This document shows, piece by piece, positions 1 through 7,651 of a stretch of DNA of 64,000 nt. The notes below the pieces were generated by a model. It was not told the DNA's origin. It was given only the letters and a program-made list of their open reading frames with translations, and made no database searches. The position numbers and the translations under genes are program-made. Location of the stretch: positions 62,001-126,000 of the forward strand of contig JAIQGF010000010.1 of the NCBI GenBank assembly GCA_020072845.1, in the 5' to 3' direction. The stretch's first letter is position 1, and each line of letters begins with the position of its first letter. Origin of the DNA: Terriglobia bacterium (GTDB lineage: Bacteria; Acidobacteriota; Terriglobia; Terriglobales; Acidobacteriaceae).

Positions 1-2
1 AC

Positions 3-476
3 CTGGTCTACGAGGTTCAAATGTTGTTTGTTACGGCCGCACTGATGACCCGGGCAACTGGACGAATCACTCCGGTCGGCGAGGAGGAACGTGTTGTCCG
101 TTTTGCCCTCCTTGAGAGTTTCAGCCTCCACCTCCGCAACCTGATTGATCTCTTCTACCCGAATCCGAAGAAAAAGCCGCATTCGACGGACGTGTTGGCG
201 GATGATTTTTTTCAGGCACGGAAACGCCCCAGCACTTTCCCGGCAATCTCGCAATCACTGACGAGGGCCCGTGAGCGTGCGAGCAAAGAGGTTGCTCATC
301 TCACGAAAGAGCGAATCGCCGGCACTCCGCCTGAAAAGGAGTGGCGATTTTTGGAACTGACAGGCGAAATGTGCAACATCTTGGACGAGTTCGTTCGCGC
401 TGCTTCACCGGAGAAGTTGCATTCCATTGTCGGGCAGCAAGTCAGGCAGGTGACATCGACTGCCGCCGGAGGGTAA
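3..476 (+). CDS. hypothetical protein, 5' truncated by window edge
   Basis: The reading frame is open from the first bases of the window (L-V-Y-E-V-Q before the first ATG at 21), so the gene probably begins outside. The visible 157 residues are mostly helical and charged, with no signal peptide or membrane segment. I do not recognise a family. Base composition is lower in GC than the housekeeping genes further right, like the next two genes, which suggests an accessory stretch beside the tRNA. Confidence 0.55.
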   Translation: MVYEVQMLFVTAALMTRATGRITPVGEEERVVRFALLESFSLHLRNLIDLFYPNPKKKPHSTDVLADDFFQARKRPSTFPAISQSLTRARERASKEVAHLTKERIAGTPPEKEWRFLELTGEMCNILDEFVRAASPEKLHSIVGQQVRQVTSTAAGG

Positions 477-555
477 GACAGCGGCCCCGCCGGAATGCTG
501 GCACACCCGACAAGGGCCTCGCGCCTAAAATCGAGGTCTAAACGGGAGAGTTCAG

Positions 556-771
556 ATGAAGGATTTGGTTGAAGTAGCTCTTTTCGCTGTGCTTCTCATC
601 GGCGGTACCATCGTTTGGGCCACTCTCCGCATGACCAAACGTCTTGACCGCCTGCAAGACGCTCTTGAAATTCGGCTGCACGCCGTTTACATGAAACTTG
701 ACCATCCAGACAAACACTTCTCCGTCGTGGTCGATACCGAGACCGGTTCCCTTTCGGTAGAAGAAGACTAA
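556..771 (+). CDS. small single-pass membrane protein, hypothetical
   Basis: This 71-residue protein has one N-terminal membrane segment (about residues 5-24), then a basic stretch (RMTKRLDRL) and an acidic C-terminus, so the tail is probably cytoplasmic. A GGGAGA ribosome binding site lies a few bases before the ATG. No family is recognised. It follows the truncated gene by 79 bases and shares its lower GC content. It is likely real because of the ribosome site and clear topology. Confidence 0.6.
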   Translation: MKDLVEVALFAVLLIGGTIVWATLRMTKRLDRLQDALEIRLHAVYMKLDHPDKHFSVVVDTETGSLSVEED

Positions 772-788
772 CTTTGCGGGACGCGCTG

Positions 789-1064
789 TTACGGCATCGC
801 TGGCACGTAGGGAGTCCAGCCAGCCGCTACGCTCTTGCGGAACTCGTTCTCAACATCATCCAGCGCAGCTCTGAGGGTGGTGTGAAAATAGACCTCAGCG
901 TCTGAGCATTCCGCAATGAATTTCGGGTCGGTCTGCACGACCTCACCTTCAAAGACCCGGACCTGAAACTGTTCCTTCTCGACCACGACTATCTGCCGAT
1001 AAAGATTGCCCGGTTGCGCGGTGCTCTTATACAAGACACGGTTTTCATGCACTTCGCTGTACAT
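789..1064 (-). CDS. hypothetical protein, 91 aa
   Basis: I chose the ATG at 1064 (protein begins MYSEVHENRV) because upstream extension of the frame would run through the tRNA-Ala gene and cannot be coding there. The product is a soluble, mixed-charge protein with no recognisable domain; an apparent beta-rich segment (RQIVVVEKEQFQVRVFEGEVV) is followed by a helical C-terminus. It may belong to the same accessory block as the two genes on its left. Confidence 0.5.
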   Translation of the reverse strand: MYSEVHENRVLYKSTAQPGNLYRQIVVVEKEQFQVRVFEGEVVQTDPKFIAECSDAEVYFHTTLRAALDDVENEFRKSVAAGWTPYVPAMP

Positions 1065-1217
1065 GCTGCAATTGTAACGCGCATCCGTGGTCTCGCAGCC
1101 GTACAAGCGCGCGCCGGTCAATCTCTCATGAACTGTTGAGAATCGGCAGGTTACGCCCCAAACACCGTTACAAACAAGCAGAGAGCGGACGAGGGCATGC
1201 CTAAGTTGTTGAGAAAT

Positions 1218-1293
1218 TGGTGGACCTGGTCGGGATCGAACCGACGACCTCTTCCATGCCATGGAAGCGCGCTCCCAGCTGCGCCACAGGCCC
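1218..1293 (-). tRNA. tRNA-Ala (anticodon GGC)
   Basis: On the minus strand the 76-nt gene folds as a standard cloverleaf. The acceptor arm GGGCCTG/CAGGTCC contains the G3:U70 pair that identifies alanine tRNAs. The seven-base anticodon loop ATGGCAT sits on a CTTCC/GGAAG stem, giving anticodon GGC, and the T arm is GTCGG-TTCGATC-CCGAC. The discriminator A and a genome-encoded CCA end at 1218. The gene's 3' side faces the low-GC genes at the left edge. Confidence 0.95.
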
Positions 1294-1365
1294 ACTCGAG
1301 GAAGGAATTCCGCCACTGCGGGACGCAACCATTCTCGCGCAGCGTCAGCACGATAGTCAAACCGG

Positions 1366-1471
1366 GTCGGTTGTCGGTGATCGGTTGTCGGTTGTCGGTA
1401 ACAAGGACAGCTTTGGATTCAAGAGCACTGGGTGCCTGACCGCAAACCGAAAACCGAGAACCGAGAACGCT
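1366..1471. repeat. TCGGTT-type word array, two inverted arms
   Basis: Tandem copies of a roughly 8-nt word (GGTTGTCG) are followed about 55 bases later by the inverted word (AACCGAGA, AACCGAAA), so transcripts from either side could form a long hairpin. The array directly follows the stop codon of the minus-strand gene that ends at 1472 and may serve as its terminator. The same family recurs at 17398, 26817, 38810, 53632 and 62377. Confidence 0.75.
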
Positions 1472-2170
1472 TCACTTCGGCGGATTCTGCTCGCTCGCGG
1501 TCGTCGTCTTCTTCTTGGCCGCGGGCTTCTTGGTGGATTTCTTGACCGGCTCGTTGTCGTCCACCACGATCTTCTTCGGCGGCGCAGCGGCTGCGGTGGC
1601 AGAGGCCGGGCGCGCCCGCGCCTGCAACTGCGCCACTTCGTTGTCCCGGAAGGCCGCCATGGCCTCAACCCGGTCGGCCAGCGAACGGCGCAGGGAGTCC
1701 AGCTTCGAGGTGTCGTTGGCCAGCGTCCGGTATTCCTCGTTTGAGCCGAATGCTCCCGCCGATTCGGTCAGCGACGACATCACGTCGTACAGCGCGTTCA
1801 GGTTCCGGTAAAGCTTGAAAGTGGCGCCGACGCTGCCCGGATTGGCGCGCACCTGTTGCACGATCGCCGGCAGCGCGGCCGCCAGATTGCGCTGAACCGA
1901 CTCGGCGTTGGCCTCCGCCTGTCGTTTGCTGGCCGCGTCGGCCTTCCACTTGTCAACCCGCAGCCGTGCCAGGTCCAGGCGCGTGTTTTCAATGATCTGG
2001 GTTAACTGCCCGAGGCTGGCGGTCGCGTCCGGAATCGTGGCCGGTTGCAGGTTCGTTGGCGGAGCCGCGACCGGCGTTCGACTTGGGCTGCGTGGCGGAG
2101 GCGCACTGAGCTGGGCCGCCGCGCCCAGGGAAATTGCAAGCGCAAGCAGGGGAACAAGGGCATTTCTCAT
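1472..2170 (-). CDS. secreted hypothetical protein with basic C-terminal tail
   Basis: The 232-residue protein starts with a signal peptide (MRNALVPLLALAISLGAAAQ). A proline-rich spacer follows, then a helical region of about 110 residues, then a lysine/alanine-rich tail (roughly residues 205-225) with several KK pairs. The tail resembles low-complexity nucleic-acid or polyanion binding ends, but this is only inference. No family is recognised. It is transcribed away from the ECF sigma gene, and repeats occupy the space between them. Confidence 0.7.
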   Translation of the reverse strand: MRNALVPLLALAISLGAAAQLSAPPPRSPSRTPVAAPPTNLQPATIPDATASLGQLTQIIENTRLDLARLRVDKWKADAASKRQAEANAESVQRNLAAALPAIVQQVRANPGSVGATFKLYRNLNALYDVMSSLTESAGAFGSNEEYRTLANDTSKLDSLRRSLADRVEAMAAFRDNEVAQLQARARPASATAAAAPPKKIVVDDNEPVKKSTKKPAAKKKTTTASEQNPPK

Positions 2171-2228
2171 AAATGTGCTCTGGAACTGTACGTAACCTCA
2201 GATGTGGCAAGAGGTACTTTGGTTTGTT

Positions 2229-2330
2229 GCAGTCCCGAGTCCTGAGTCGCGAGCGGCAGTGCAGATTGTAGCGCCTGATCGAGACTCAAGGCATCCGAAC
2301 TCGCGACTCGCGGCTCGGGACTCGCAACCC
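2229..2330. repeat. ACTCGCGACTC-type word array with inverted copies
   Basis: This stretch holds repeated words such as GAGTCGCGAG and their complements (ACTCGCGACTC, CGGCTCGGGACTC) arranged in inverted orientation. It lies upstream of the sigma-factor promoter between two divergent genes. Similar words occur at 60187-60230. No coding potential is seen. Confidence 0.6.
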
Positions 2331-2373
2331 CAATGGATTCACCGCTGCAGGTTCCCGTGGCGGGCGAATTCCA

Positions 2374-2401
2374 GGAACTTATTCGTCCCAGGCGGGGTCT
2401 A
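2374..2401 (+). promoter_or_regulatory. sigmaE-like (ECF) promoter of the sigma/anti-sigma operon
   Basis: GGAACTT at 2374-2380 and GTCTA at 2397-2401 are separated by 16 bases, matching the classic layout of group-4 sigma (sigmaE) promoters. The start of transcription would lie near 2408, leaving a leader of about 85 bases before the sigma gene. This suggests the sigma factor activates its own operon. It is inferred from the sequence match only. Confidence 0.65.
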
Positions 2402-2493
2402 TGTACCTGTAGGGCCACAACGGTACGGTCGCCAGGCTGGTACCTCGGTATGTTGTTGTCGGCGAAAGATGATGCTAATGTGGGGGTGACGCC

Positions 2494-3204
2494 ATGAGAG
2501 CCATGGCGGGAGCTACCACTTTGGGCAACTTTGCAGGCGCGCTCGGCGTTCCGGCAGAAGAAGCGACCATTGTCGCTGAACTGAAAGCCGGCTCGGAAGA
2601 GGCCTATGCCTGGCTGATCGCGCAATTTCAACAACCCGTCTACAGCCTGGTTTATCGGATTATTTCCGATCCTGCCGATGCCGCCGACACCACCCAGGAA
2701 GTATTTCTGAAAGTGTTCCGCGGCATGAAGCGCTTCAACGGCGGGTCCAGCCTGAAAACCTGGGTGTACCGCATTGCGGTGCACGAGGCGTCGAACCGGA
2801 AGCGCTGGTGGTTCCGCCATAAGGCGCGCGAGGTGTCGATCGAGCCGGAACAGAGCGCGGAAGGCGGCAGTGGATTGGCGCTGGCGAACAGGCTGGTGGA
2901 CCGCGGCGAGTCGCCGCTGGAGAACATTGCCCAGCAGCAGCTCAAAGCGCGGGTGGAAAGCGAGTTGCGGCAGCTCGATGAGCCCTTCCGCACCGCCATC
3001 ATCCTGCGCGAGATTGAAGAGCTTTCGTACGAGGAGATTGCGGAAGTCATGCAGACGTCCCTGGGCACGGTGAAGTCGCGAATCACGCGCGGGCGCGAAG
3101 CGCTCAAGAAACGCCTGTTCCCGTACCTCCGCGAACTGGGCCCGGAAATGGCACGGTCGGATTTCAGGCCGCAGGCCGGTCAGAAGGTTGAGGTTACGTC
3201 ATGA
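2494..3204 (+). CDS. RNA polymerase ECF (sigma-70 family, group 4) sigma factor
   Basis: The 236-residue protein has the two-domain ECF structure. Region 2 (about residues 30-100) includes DAADTTQEVFLKVFRG and the LKTWVYRIAVHEASNRKR core contact segment. Region 4 (about residues 150-210) includes EEIAEVMQTSLGTVKSRITRGR, the helix-turn-helix that reads the -35 element. A variable linker lies between. The stop codon overlaps the start of the anti-sigma gene (ATGA), so the two are translationally coupled. A sigmaE-like promoter 93 bases upstream suggests autoregulation. The N-terminal extension of about 20 residues is unusual; an internal ATG at 2503 is possible. Confidence 0.92.
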   Translation: MRAMAGATTLGNFAGALGVPAEEATIVAELKAGSEEAYAWLIAQFQQPVYSLVYRIISDPADAADTTQEVFLKVFRGMKRFNGGSSLKTWVYRIAVHEASNRKRWWFRHKAREVSIEPEQSAEGGSGLALANRLVDRGESPLENIAQQQLKARVESELRQLDEPFRTAIILREIEELSYEEIAEVMQTSLGTVKSRITRGREALKKRLFPYLRELGPEMARSDFRPQAGQKVEVTS

Positions 3205-3863
3205 ATTGCTCGCAGGCCAGGTCGCTGTTTTCGCCGTATCTGGATGGCGTTTTGAACGGCCGCCAGATGCGGGACCTCGGCAATCATTTTGCGCAGTGTG
3301 CGGCGTGCAGCCATGAATCCGCGCTGCTCGCCGACACGCAGCGCGCGGTGAGCTCGCTGGGACGGCGTCCGGCGCCGCCCGAGCTGGCGCTGAAGCTGCG
3401 CGTCGCGCTCTCGCAGGAGGCGGCCCGCTCCCGTGCGCGTTCCTTTGCCGGCCTGCAGGTGCGCCTGGAAGACGCGCTCAACGCGTTCATGGTGCCGGCG
3501 ACCGCGGGCGTGCTCAGCGCGATCGTGTTCTTCGGGCTGCTGATCGGGCTGTTTGCGCTGCCGGTCCAGGCCAACAATGACGTACCGACGATGCTGTACA
3601 CGCCGCCGGTGCTGGCGCAGTCGCCGTTCTCCAACGGCATGGAGCGGATCAAGGCCGATTCCATCGTCATCGAAGCCTACATTGACGCCAACGGCCGGGT
3701 GCAGGATTACCGAATCCTTTCGGCGCAAAGCGAGACGGACGAGATCAAGCCGCAACTGGAAAACATGCTGATCTTCACCACCTTCCGTCCGGCGACGGCC
3801 TTCGGGCAGCCGACCAGCGGACGCGCGGTGCTGTCGTTCTCGAAGATCAATGTGAAGGGCTAG
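3201..3863 (+). CDS. anti-sigma factor, zinc-finger (ZAS) type with TonB-like periplasmic end
   Basis: The N-terminus contains Cys3 and an H-x3-C-x2-C motif (His29, Cys33, Cys36), the zinc-binding anti-sigma (ZAS) signature. One membrane segment follows at about residues 98-120. The outer part (about 150-215) resembles a TonB C-terminal-like fold (VIEAYIDANGRVQDYRI). It would hold the upstream ECF sigma factor inactive at the membrane until an envelope signal releases it. The start overlaps the sigma gene stop by 4 bases. Confidence 0.88.
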   Translation: MNCSQARSLFSPYLDGVLNGRQMRDLGNHFAQCAACSHESALLADTQRAVSSLGRRPAPPELALKLRVALSQEAARSRARSFAGLQVRLEDALNAFMVPATAGVLSAIVFFGLLIGLFALPVQANNDVPTMLYTPPVLAQSPFSNGMERIKADSIVIEAYIDANGRVQDYRILSAQSETDEIKPQLENMLIFTTFRPATAFGQPTSGRAVLSFSKINVKG

Positions 3864-3886
3864 CAGCTCTCAGCTTTCAACTTTCA

Positions 3887-3918
3887 GCCGTCGGGTCAAA
3901 CCGACGGCTTTTGTTTTG
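3887..3918 (+). terminator. intrinsic terminator of the sigma/anti-sigma operon
   Basis: AGCCGTCGG at 3887-3895 and CCGACGGCT at 3902-3910 form a perfect 9-bp stem with a 6-base loop, followed by TTTTGTTTT. It lies 24 bases after the anti-sigma stop codon. Confidence 0.9.
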
Positions 3919-4100
3919 CCTCGATCCCCTCGTGACGCGGTTTGGTCATGCGGGATTGACGGGGTTCTAAGTCGGCACCGCTACAACTCTCCAAGTCGTT
4001 TTAGATCCTAATTCTGCAAAACGTTGCAACCCCATGCGCTCTGCAATGATCAAAAGGAGATAAGAAGTCGCCTCTGCTACCGCCCAGGGTGAGATGTGAG

Positions 4101-5513
4101 ATGGCCCTCATGAAACGGTTCGCAATCATCAGCGCGGCAGTTCTCTTTTGTCTTGCCGGAACCATTGCTCCTGCCTGCGCTCAGCCGGATCAGCAGGGCA
4201 CAAAGCAGACCAAGCTCGAAGCGCAAGCCAAGCCCGAACAGCGGAAGGGCAACAAGCAGGCTAAGTCCGAAGCACAGCGCCAGGAGCGCGCTCAGCGACA
4301 GGAGAAACAGCAACAGGATGGTGCGCAGCAGCAGCGCCTGGCAGAGGGAAACGATTTGAACTCCGAGCCGGCGGGCATTGATCCACCTTCTGTCGGCTAT
4401 CAGGAATTGCGCAAGGCGCTTTTGAGATACACGCGGCTGGCAAGAGAGGACACTGGGGAAAAGTTGCCCATGCCGACCGACGTGGGGTACCCCGGGCCTC
4501 CCTACCCAGGGTATATCCGCTTGACGCAATTGCTGCGCCTGCTCGGCGATCTCCCCGACGACTACTCCGCGGCGGCCGCGAGTTCGCAAGCTTTCGATCC
4601 TGCTTTACTGCAGGCCGTTGGGCACTTTCAGGAACGTCATGGCCTTTCCGCAACCCGATACCTGGATGCCGAAACGATCGAGCAGTTGAACATTCCGCTG
4701 AGTTACCGCGTCGAGCAAATCCGCCTGGCTCTGGAACGTTACCGTCGGCTGCGCAATGACTCTCCGCAAGCAACGATTGTCGTCAACATCCCGGCCTTGC
4801 GTCTCTACGCGTTCAACAAGGAGGGGAGGGTCGTCCTCACCATGAAGGTGGACGTGGGCGACGATTTCAAGGGCAGCCGTACGCCGGTGCTGGAAGACAG
4901 CATGGAATACCTGGTCTTCCGTCCTTATTGGGATGTGCCGCTCTCGATTCAGAGAAAGGATTATGTCCCGTTTGTCGCACAACATCCCGGCTACCTGGCA
5001 CAGCACCATTTTGATTTCAAAACGTCCACGGGGGAGCGTGTGGCCCAGGGCGAGGTCACAAAGGAAGTGTTGGACGAGCTGCGTGCGGGAACGCTGCGTC
5101 TCCGGCAGCGCCCCGGTTCCGATAACCCCATGGGAATGGTCAAGTTCGTGTTCCCGAATCGCTATCACGTGTATCTCCACGATATTCCCGAGAGGGATTT
5201 CGATTTCGTCCTTCCGCAGCGGGCCGTCAGCCACGGCTGCGTGCACGTGGAAAAGCCTGCCGAATTGGCGGCCTGGGTGTTGCGTAACCAGCCGGGGTGG
5301 ACTTTGGAACGAGTGCAGCAGGCGATGCACAGCGGGCAAAACAATGTGACCGTGAAGCTTTCAAAGCCGCTGCCCGTGCTGATTGTTTATTCCACCGTTT
5401 CCGCCGGGGAAGACGGAGACATTCATTTCTATGACGACATCTACGGGTACGACGCCGACCTGTTGCAGGTCCTGGCCCAGGGTCGATCCACATCCGAAGA
5501 GAAACTAAAGTGA
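4101..5513 (+). CDS. L,D-transpeptidase with peptidoglycan-binding region, YcbB/LdtD-like
   Basis: The product (470 residues) has a signal peptide ending near ACAQ, then a charged Gln/Lys-rich linker. A peptidoglycan-binding-like segment (ALLQAVGHFQERHGLSATRYLD) follows, then a YkuD catalytic domain from about residue 225. The catalytic motif S-H-G-C-V-H-V places the nucleophile at Cys380 with His378. Such enzymes form 3-3 crosslinks between peptidoglycan stems in the periplasm. A start at 4110 (MKRFAI) is also possible. A second, smaller L,D-transpeptidase-like gene follows 51 bases later. Confidence 0.9.
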   Translation: MALMKRFAIISAAVLFCLAGTIAPACAQPDQQGTKQTKLEAQAKPEQRKGNKQAKSEAQRQERAQRQEKQQQDGAQQQRLAEGNDLNSEPAGIDPPSVGYQELRKALLRYTRLAREDTGEKLPMPTDVGYPGPPYPGYIRLTQLLRLLGDLPDDYSAAAASSQAFDPALLQAVGHFQERHGLSATRYLDAETIEQLNIPLSYRVEQIRLALERYRRLRNDSPQATIVVNIPALRLYAFNKEGRVVLTMKVDVGDDFKGSRTPVLEDSMEYLVFRPYWDVPLSIQRKDYVPFVAQHPGYLAQHHFDFKTSTGERVAQGEVTKEVLDELRAGTLRLRQRPGSDNPMGMVKFVFPNRYHVYLHDIPERDFDFVLPQRAVSHGCVHVEKPAELAAWVLRNQPGWTLERVQQAMHSGQNNVTVKLSKPLPVLIVYSTVSAGEDGDIHFYDDIYGYDADLLQVLAQGRSTSEEKLK

Positions 5514-5564
5514 AACAAAAAGGTAACACTCGCCAAGTTTGTTCCCGGTTGTATACTCTGGCCC

Positions 5565-6071
5565 GTGGTTACCGGAAGGAGAGTCGGCCGGCTGCTGCTG
5601 TGCGTATTGCTGAGTACAGTTGCGTCCGCTGATCCCAAGGTCGAGCCCAAGGTTGACCACGTTCTGCTGGTCAAGACGAAACATAAGCTGCTGCTCCTGA
5701 GTGGCGACCACGTGGTCAAGTCGTATCGCGTTGCGCTGGGACGCGGAGGGCTGGGGCCGAAGCGGCGCCAAGGCGATGGCAGGACACCGGAAGGACTCTA
5801 CCGCATCGACTCCCGAAACCCCGCCAGCAAGTTCCATTTAGCGTTGCACCTCTCGTATCCTGAAACGGCCGACATTCAACGTGCCCGGCGACTCGGAGTC
5901 AGCCCCGGCGGCGACATCATGATCCATGGACTGCCCCCTGAATATTCCTGGGTCGGGTCGAAGCATCGCCTTTCCGACTGGACCGAAGGTTGCATCGCCG
6001 TGACCGACTCGGAAATTGAGGAGATCTGGGAGTTGGTTCCGGACGGAACCCCCGTCGAGGTCCGCAAGTAG
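5565..6071 (+). CDS. small secreted L,D-transpeptidase-family protein (YkuD fold)
   Basis: This 168-residue protein has a short signal-like N-terminus and a single YkuD domain. Motifs are KTKHKLLLLSGDHVV (first strands), GDGRTPEGLYRI, a conserved His121 in MIHG, and the nucleophile Cys143 in TEGCIAV. It resembles the ErfK-type enzymes that modify peptidoglycan. A GTG start at 5565 lies only 8 bases beyond a TATACT -10-like box (5552-5557), so the message may have almost no leader. The preceding gene encodes the same catalytic fold with a binding domain. Confidence 0.85.
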   Translation: MVTGRRVGRLLLCVLLSTVASADPKVEPKVDHVLLVKTKHKLLLLSGDHVVKSYRVALGRGGLGPKRRQGDGRTPEGLYRIDSRNPASKFHLALHLSYPETADIQRARRLGVSPGGDIMIHGLPPEYSWVGSKHRLSDWTEGCIAVTDSEIEEIWELVPDGTPVEVRK

Positions 6072-6112
6072 CCCATCCGGCGCGCCGCCGCTCAGACGCT
6101 GGCCATCCCACT

Positions 6113-6529
6113 TTATTTGTAGTCTAGTAAACCGCTTAGGCCTGCCCGACGTGCTTTCTGCACTACATCGACCCGCAACAGGTCGTAGCAGTCACGGCGG
6201 TGCATGATGCGGCTGTAGACCAGCACCACGGGTTCCGAGGTGGTGAGGTCGAGCTTGTCTGCTTGATTGTCACAGAACGTGACGTACTGGGAAAACATGG
6301 GGTAGGTCTGCACCGGCTTGACTTCAATGTTCGTGAACTGTTGGTCTCCGCGGCGAAACAGCGTGGCATTGACCACGTTCCCGTACAGGTACTGGTAGGG
6401 GTTGTCCTGATAGTAGGCAAGCTCGGACTTGGATTTCTTGGGGGCGGTGGCGGATTCCGAACTGGGCGCCAGAATCAGGACAAGAGCGGCCAGAGCAAGA
6501 ACGAGAACGACGCGGCAAGTACGCTTCAT
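6113..6529 (-). CDS. secreted hypothetical protein
   Basis: The 138-residue product begins with a signal peptide (MKRTCRVVLVLALAALVLILAPSSESA). The mature part is about 110 residues, rich in tyrosine (YYQDNPYQYLYGNVV) and carries two cysteines, which could form a disulfide in the periplasm. No family is recognised. It converges with the upstream L,D-transpeptidase gene, with 41 bases between the two stops. Confidence 0.7.
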   Translation of the reverse strand: MKRTCRVVLVLALAALVLILAPSSESATAPKKSKSELAYYQDNPYQYLYGNVVNATLFRRGDQQFTNIEVKPVQTYPMFSQYVTFCDNQADKLDLTTSEPVVLVYSRIMHRRDCYDLLRVDVVQKARRAGLSGLLDYK

Positions 6530-7042
6530 ACAGTTTATGGTCCTTTAGGAGCGGCGATTCCGCCGCCGGCTAACTTCACAGTCCATCGACCGTCGTCCTG
6601 CCAGAGTCAATTCGTGGATCGAAACTGGCAGGCACTGTCATGGCGGTAGCATACGGCGACAGCAGCGGATTTGTATCCAGATGGACCCGTAATTGGTAAT
6701 CGGGCAGGGTTACTGCCGGGTCAAGCCGGCTTCGACTTTTTCTATGCAAGTGGTGTCAGGCATTGGTTTTGCAGAATCCCGCACACGCCACTCTCCGAGG
6801 TGCGCCTTTGGGCGGCTCTGTCTCCTATCCCCGCTCGGGTTTCACCAATCCGTGGACGGTTCCAAACCTTGCTGAAATTCCATCAGGGAAACGCACGTCA
6901 GAGGTGGCCATCGAGCAGACCAGCACGCATCACGTGAACGCGCTAACTCCCCTGCGCTGCCGCCGCGTTTTCCACACAGCAGCCGCGATTTCCACAGCAC
7001 CGAACCATTCTGATAACGCGTATGCTGCGCAGGAGGATTCCT
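6530..7042. other. intergenic stretch, no gene seen
   Basis: About 510 bases between a minus-strand secreted protein and a DUF2934 gene. The left end must hold the promoter of the minus-strand gene, but I cannot fix it. A short GC-rich inverted repeat (GCGGCGATTCCGCCGC) lies near 6551-6566. No reading frame here has convincing start signals or composition. Two TTTCCACA-like words near 6970-7000 resemble DnaA boxes weakly. Confidence 0.5.
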
Positions 7043-7288
7043 ATGGCCGCAAGCACGACATTACGCACGCAACCGTCACCGCAGCCCGTTCAAACAACTG
7101 ACCTGCCGGTGACAACTTCCGCTTTGCCGGAAGTTCCAGCCAACATCCTCTCCGCTGATGCTACCGAGGCAATTCGCGTCCGCGCCTATGAGCTTTGGGA
7201 AAAACGCGGGCGACAGCACGGCGGCGATGCCGAGGATTGGCTCGAAGCCGAAGCCGAAATACTGGCGCGCAGATCACACGATGCTTGA
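7043..7288 (+). CDS. DUF2934 family protein
   Basis: The 81-residue protein has a low-complexity Thr/Pro/Gln N-terminus and the short DUF2934 motif (about residues 45-75), recognised by IRVRAYELWEKRGR and a downstream DAEDWLEAEAEI. The function of the family is unknown. It is common in soil bacteria such as Acidobacteriota and rhizobia. I chose the ATG at 7043 because a perfect AGGAGG (7031-7036) precedes it with 6-base spacing; an earlier ATG at 7022 lacks this. Confidence 0.85.
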   Translation: MAASTTLRTQPSPQPVQTTDLPVTTSALPEVPANILSADATEAIRVRAYELWEKRGRQHGGDAEDWLEAEAEILARRSHDA

Positions 7289-7385
7289 GTTGTGATCAGC
7301 AGGTCCTCGTAGTTTGGTGCTCGGGAGCGCTTGCCTAGCAGCCCCGCTCCCGCGCCCACGCCCGCGCATTCGACCGCGCGCTAAC

Positions 7386-7403
7386 TGCACACAAAATGGT
7401 GCA
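7386..7403. repeat. 18-bp near-palindrome TGCACACAAANNNGTGCA, copy 1
   Basis: First of three copies of the same motif (others at 10725-10742 and 14761-14778). The arms TGCAC and GTGCA are identical in all three, as is the ACAAA after the left arm; only three loop bases differ (ATG here). It lies in the 360-base gap before the nuclease-like gene. The rest of the gap (7289-7651) is GC-rich with no gene; a TAGAAT at 7631-7636 may be the -10 box of the next gene. Confidence 0.8.
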
Positions 7404-7651
7404 CACTCGGCAGGCGTAGACACAACGGTGCCGAATAGGTTCGACTCGCACGCGGACGTCCTGTTTTTTCCGCCTCGCGGCCGGCGCGGGCGCGGGGAAC
7501 TTCCCCACCCCTTCGGATTCGCTCAGGGCAGGCTCTGTCTCGCCCCTTCAACTGCGCTCGGGCTCCAGGAAGCGAAAGGGCGGGCCACCCGCGATTGTCA
7601 TTTTGCTCGGCATACCGGGTATTAGCTGGTTAGAATTGCGGCACATTCAAA

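Noticed and set aside
1065-1328. Longer version of the minus-strand hypothetical gene ending at 789
   Set aside because: It would be read through tRNA-Ala, so the ATG at 1064 is used instead.
6965-7000. DnaA-box-like words suggesting an origin
   Set aside because: Only two weak TTTCCACA matches, no AT-rich region, and no dnaA, dnaN or gidA nearby.
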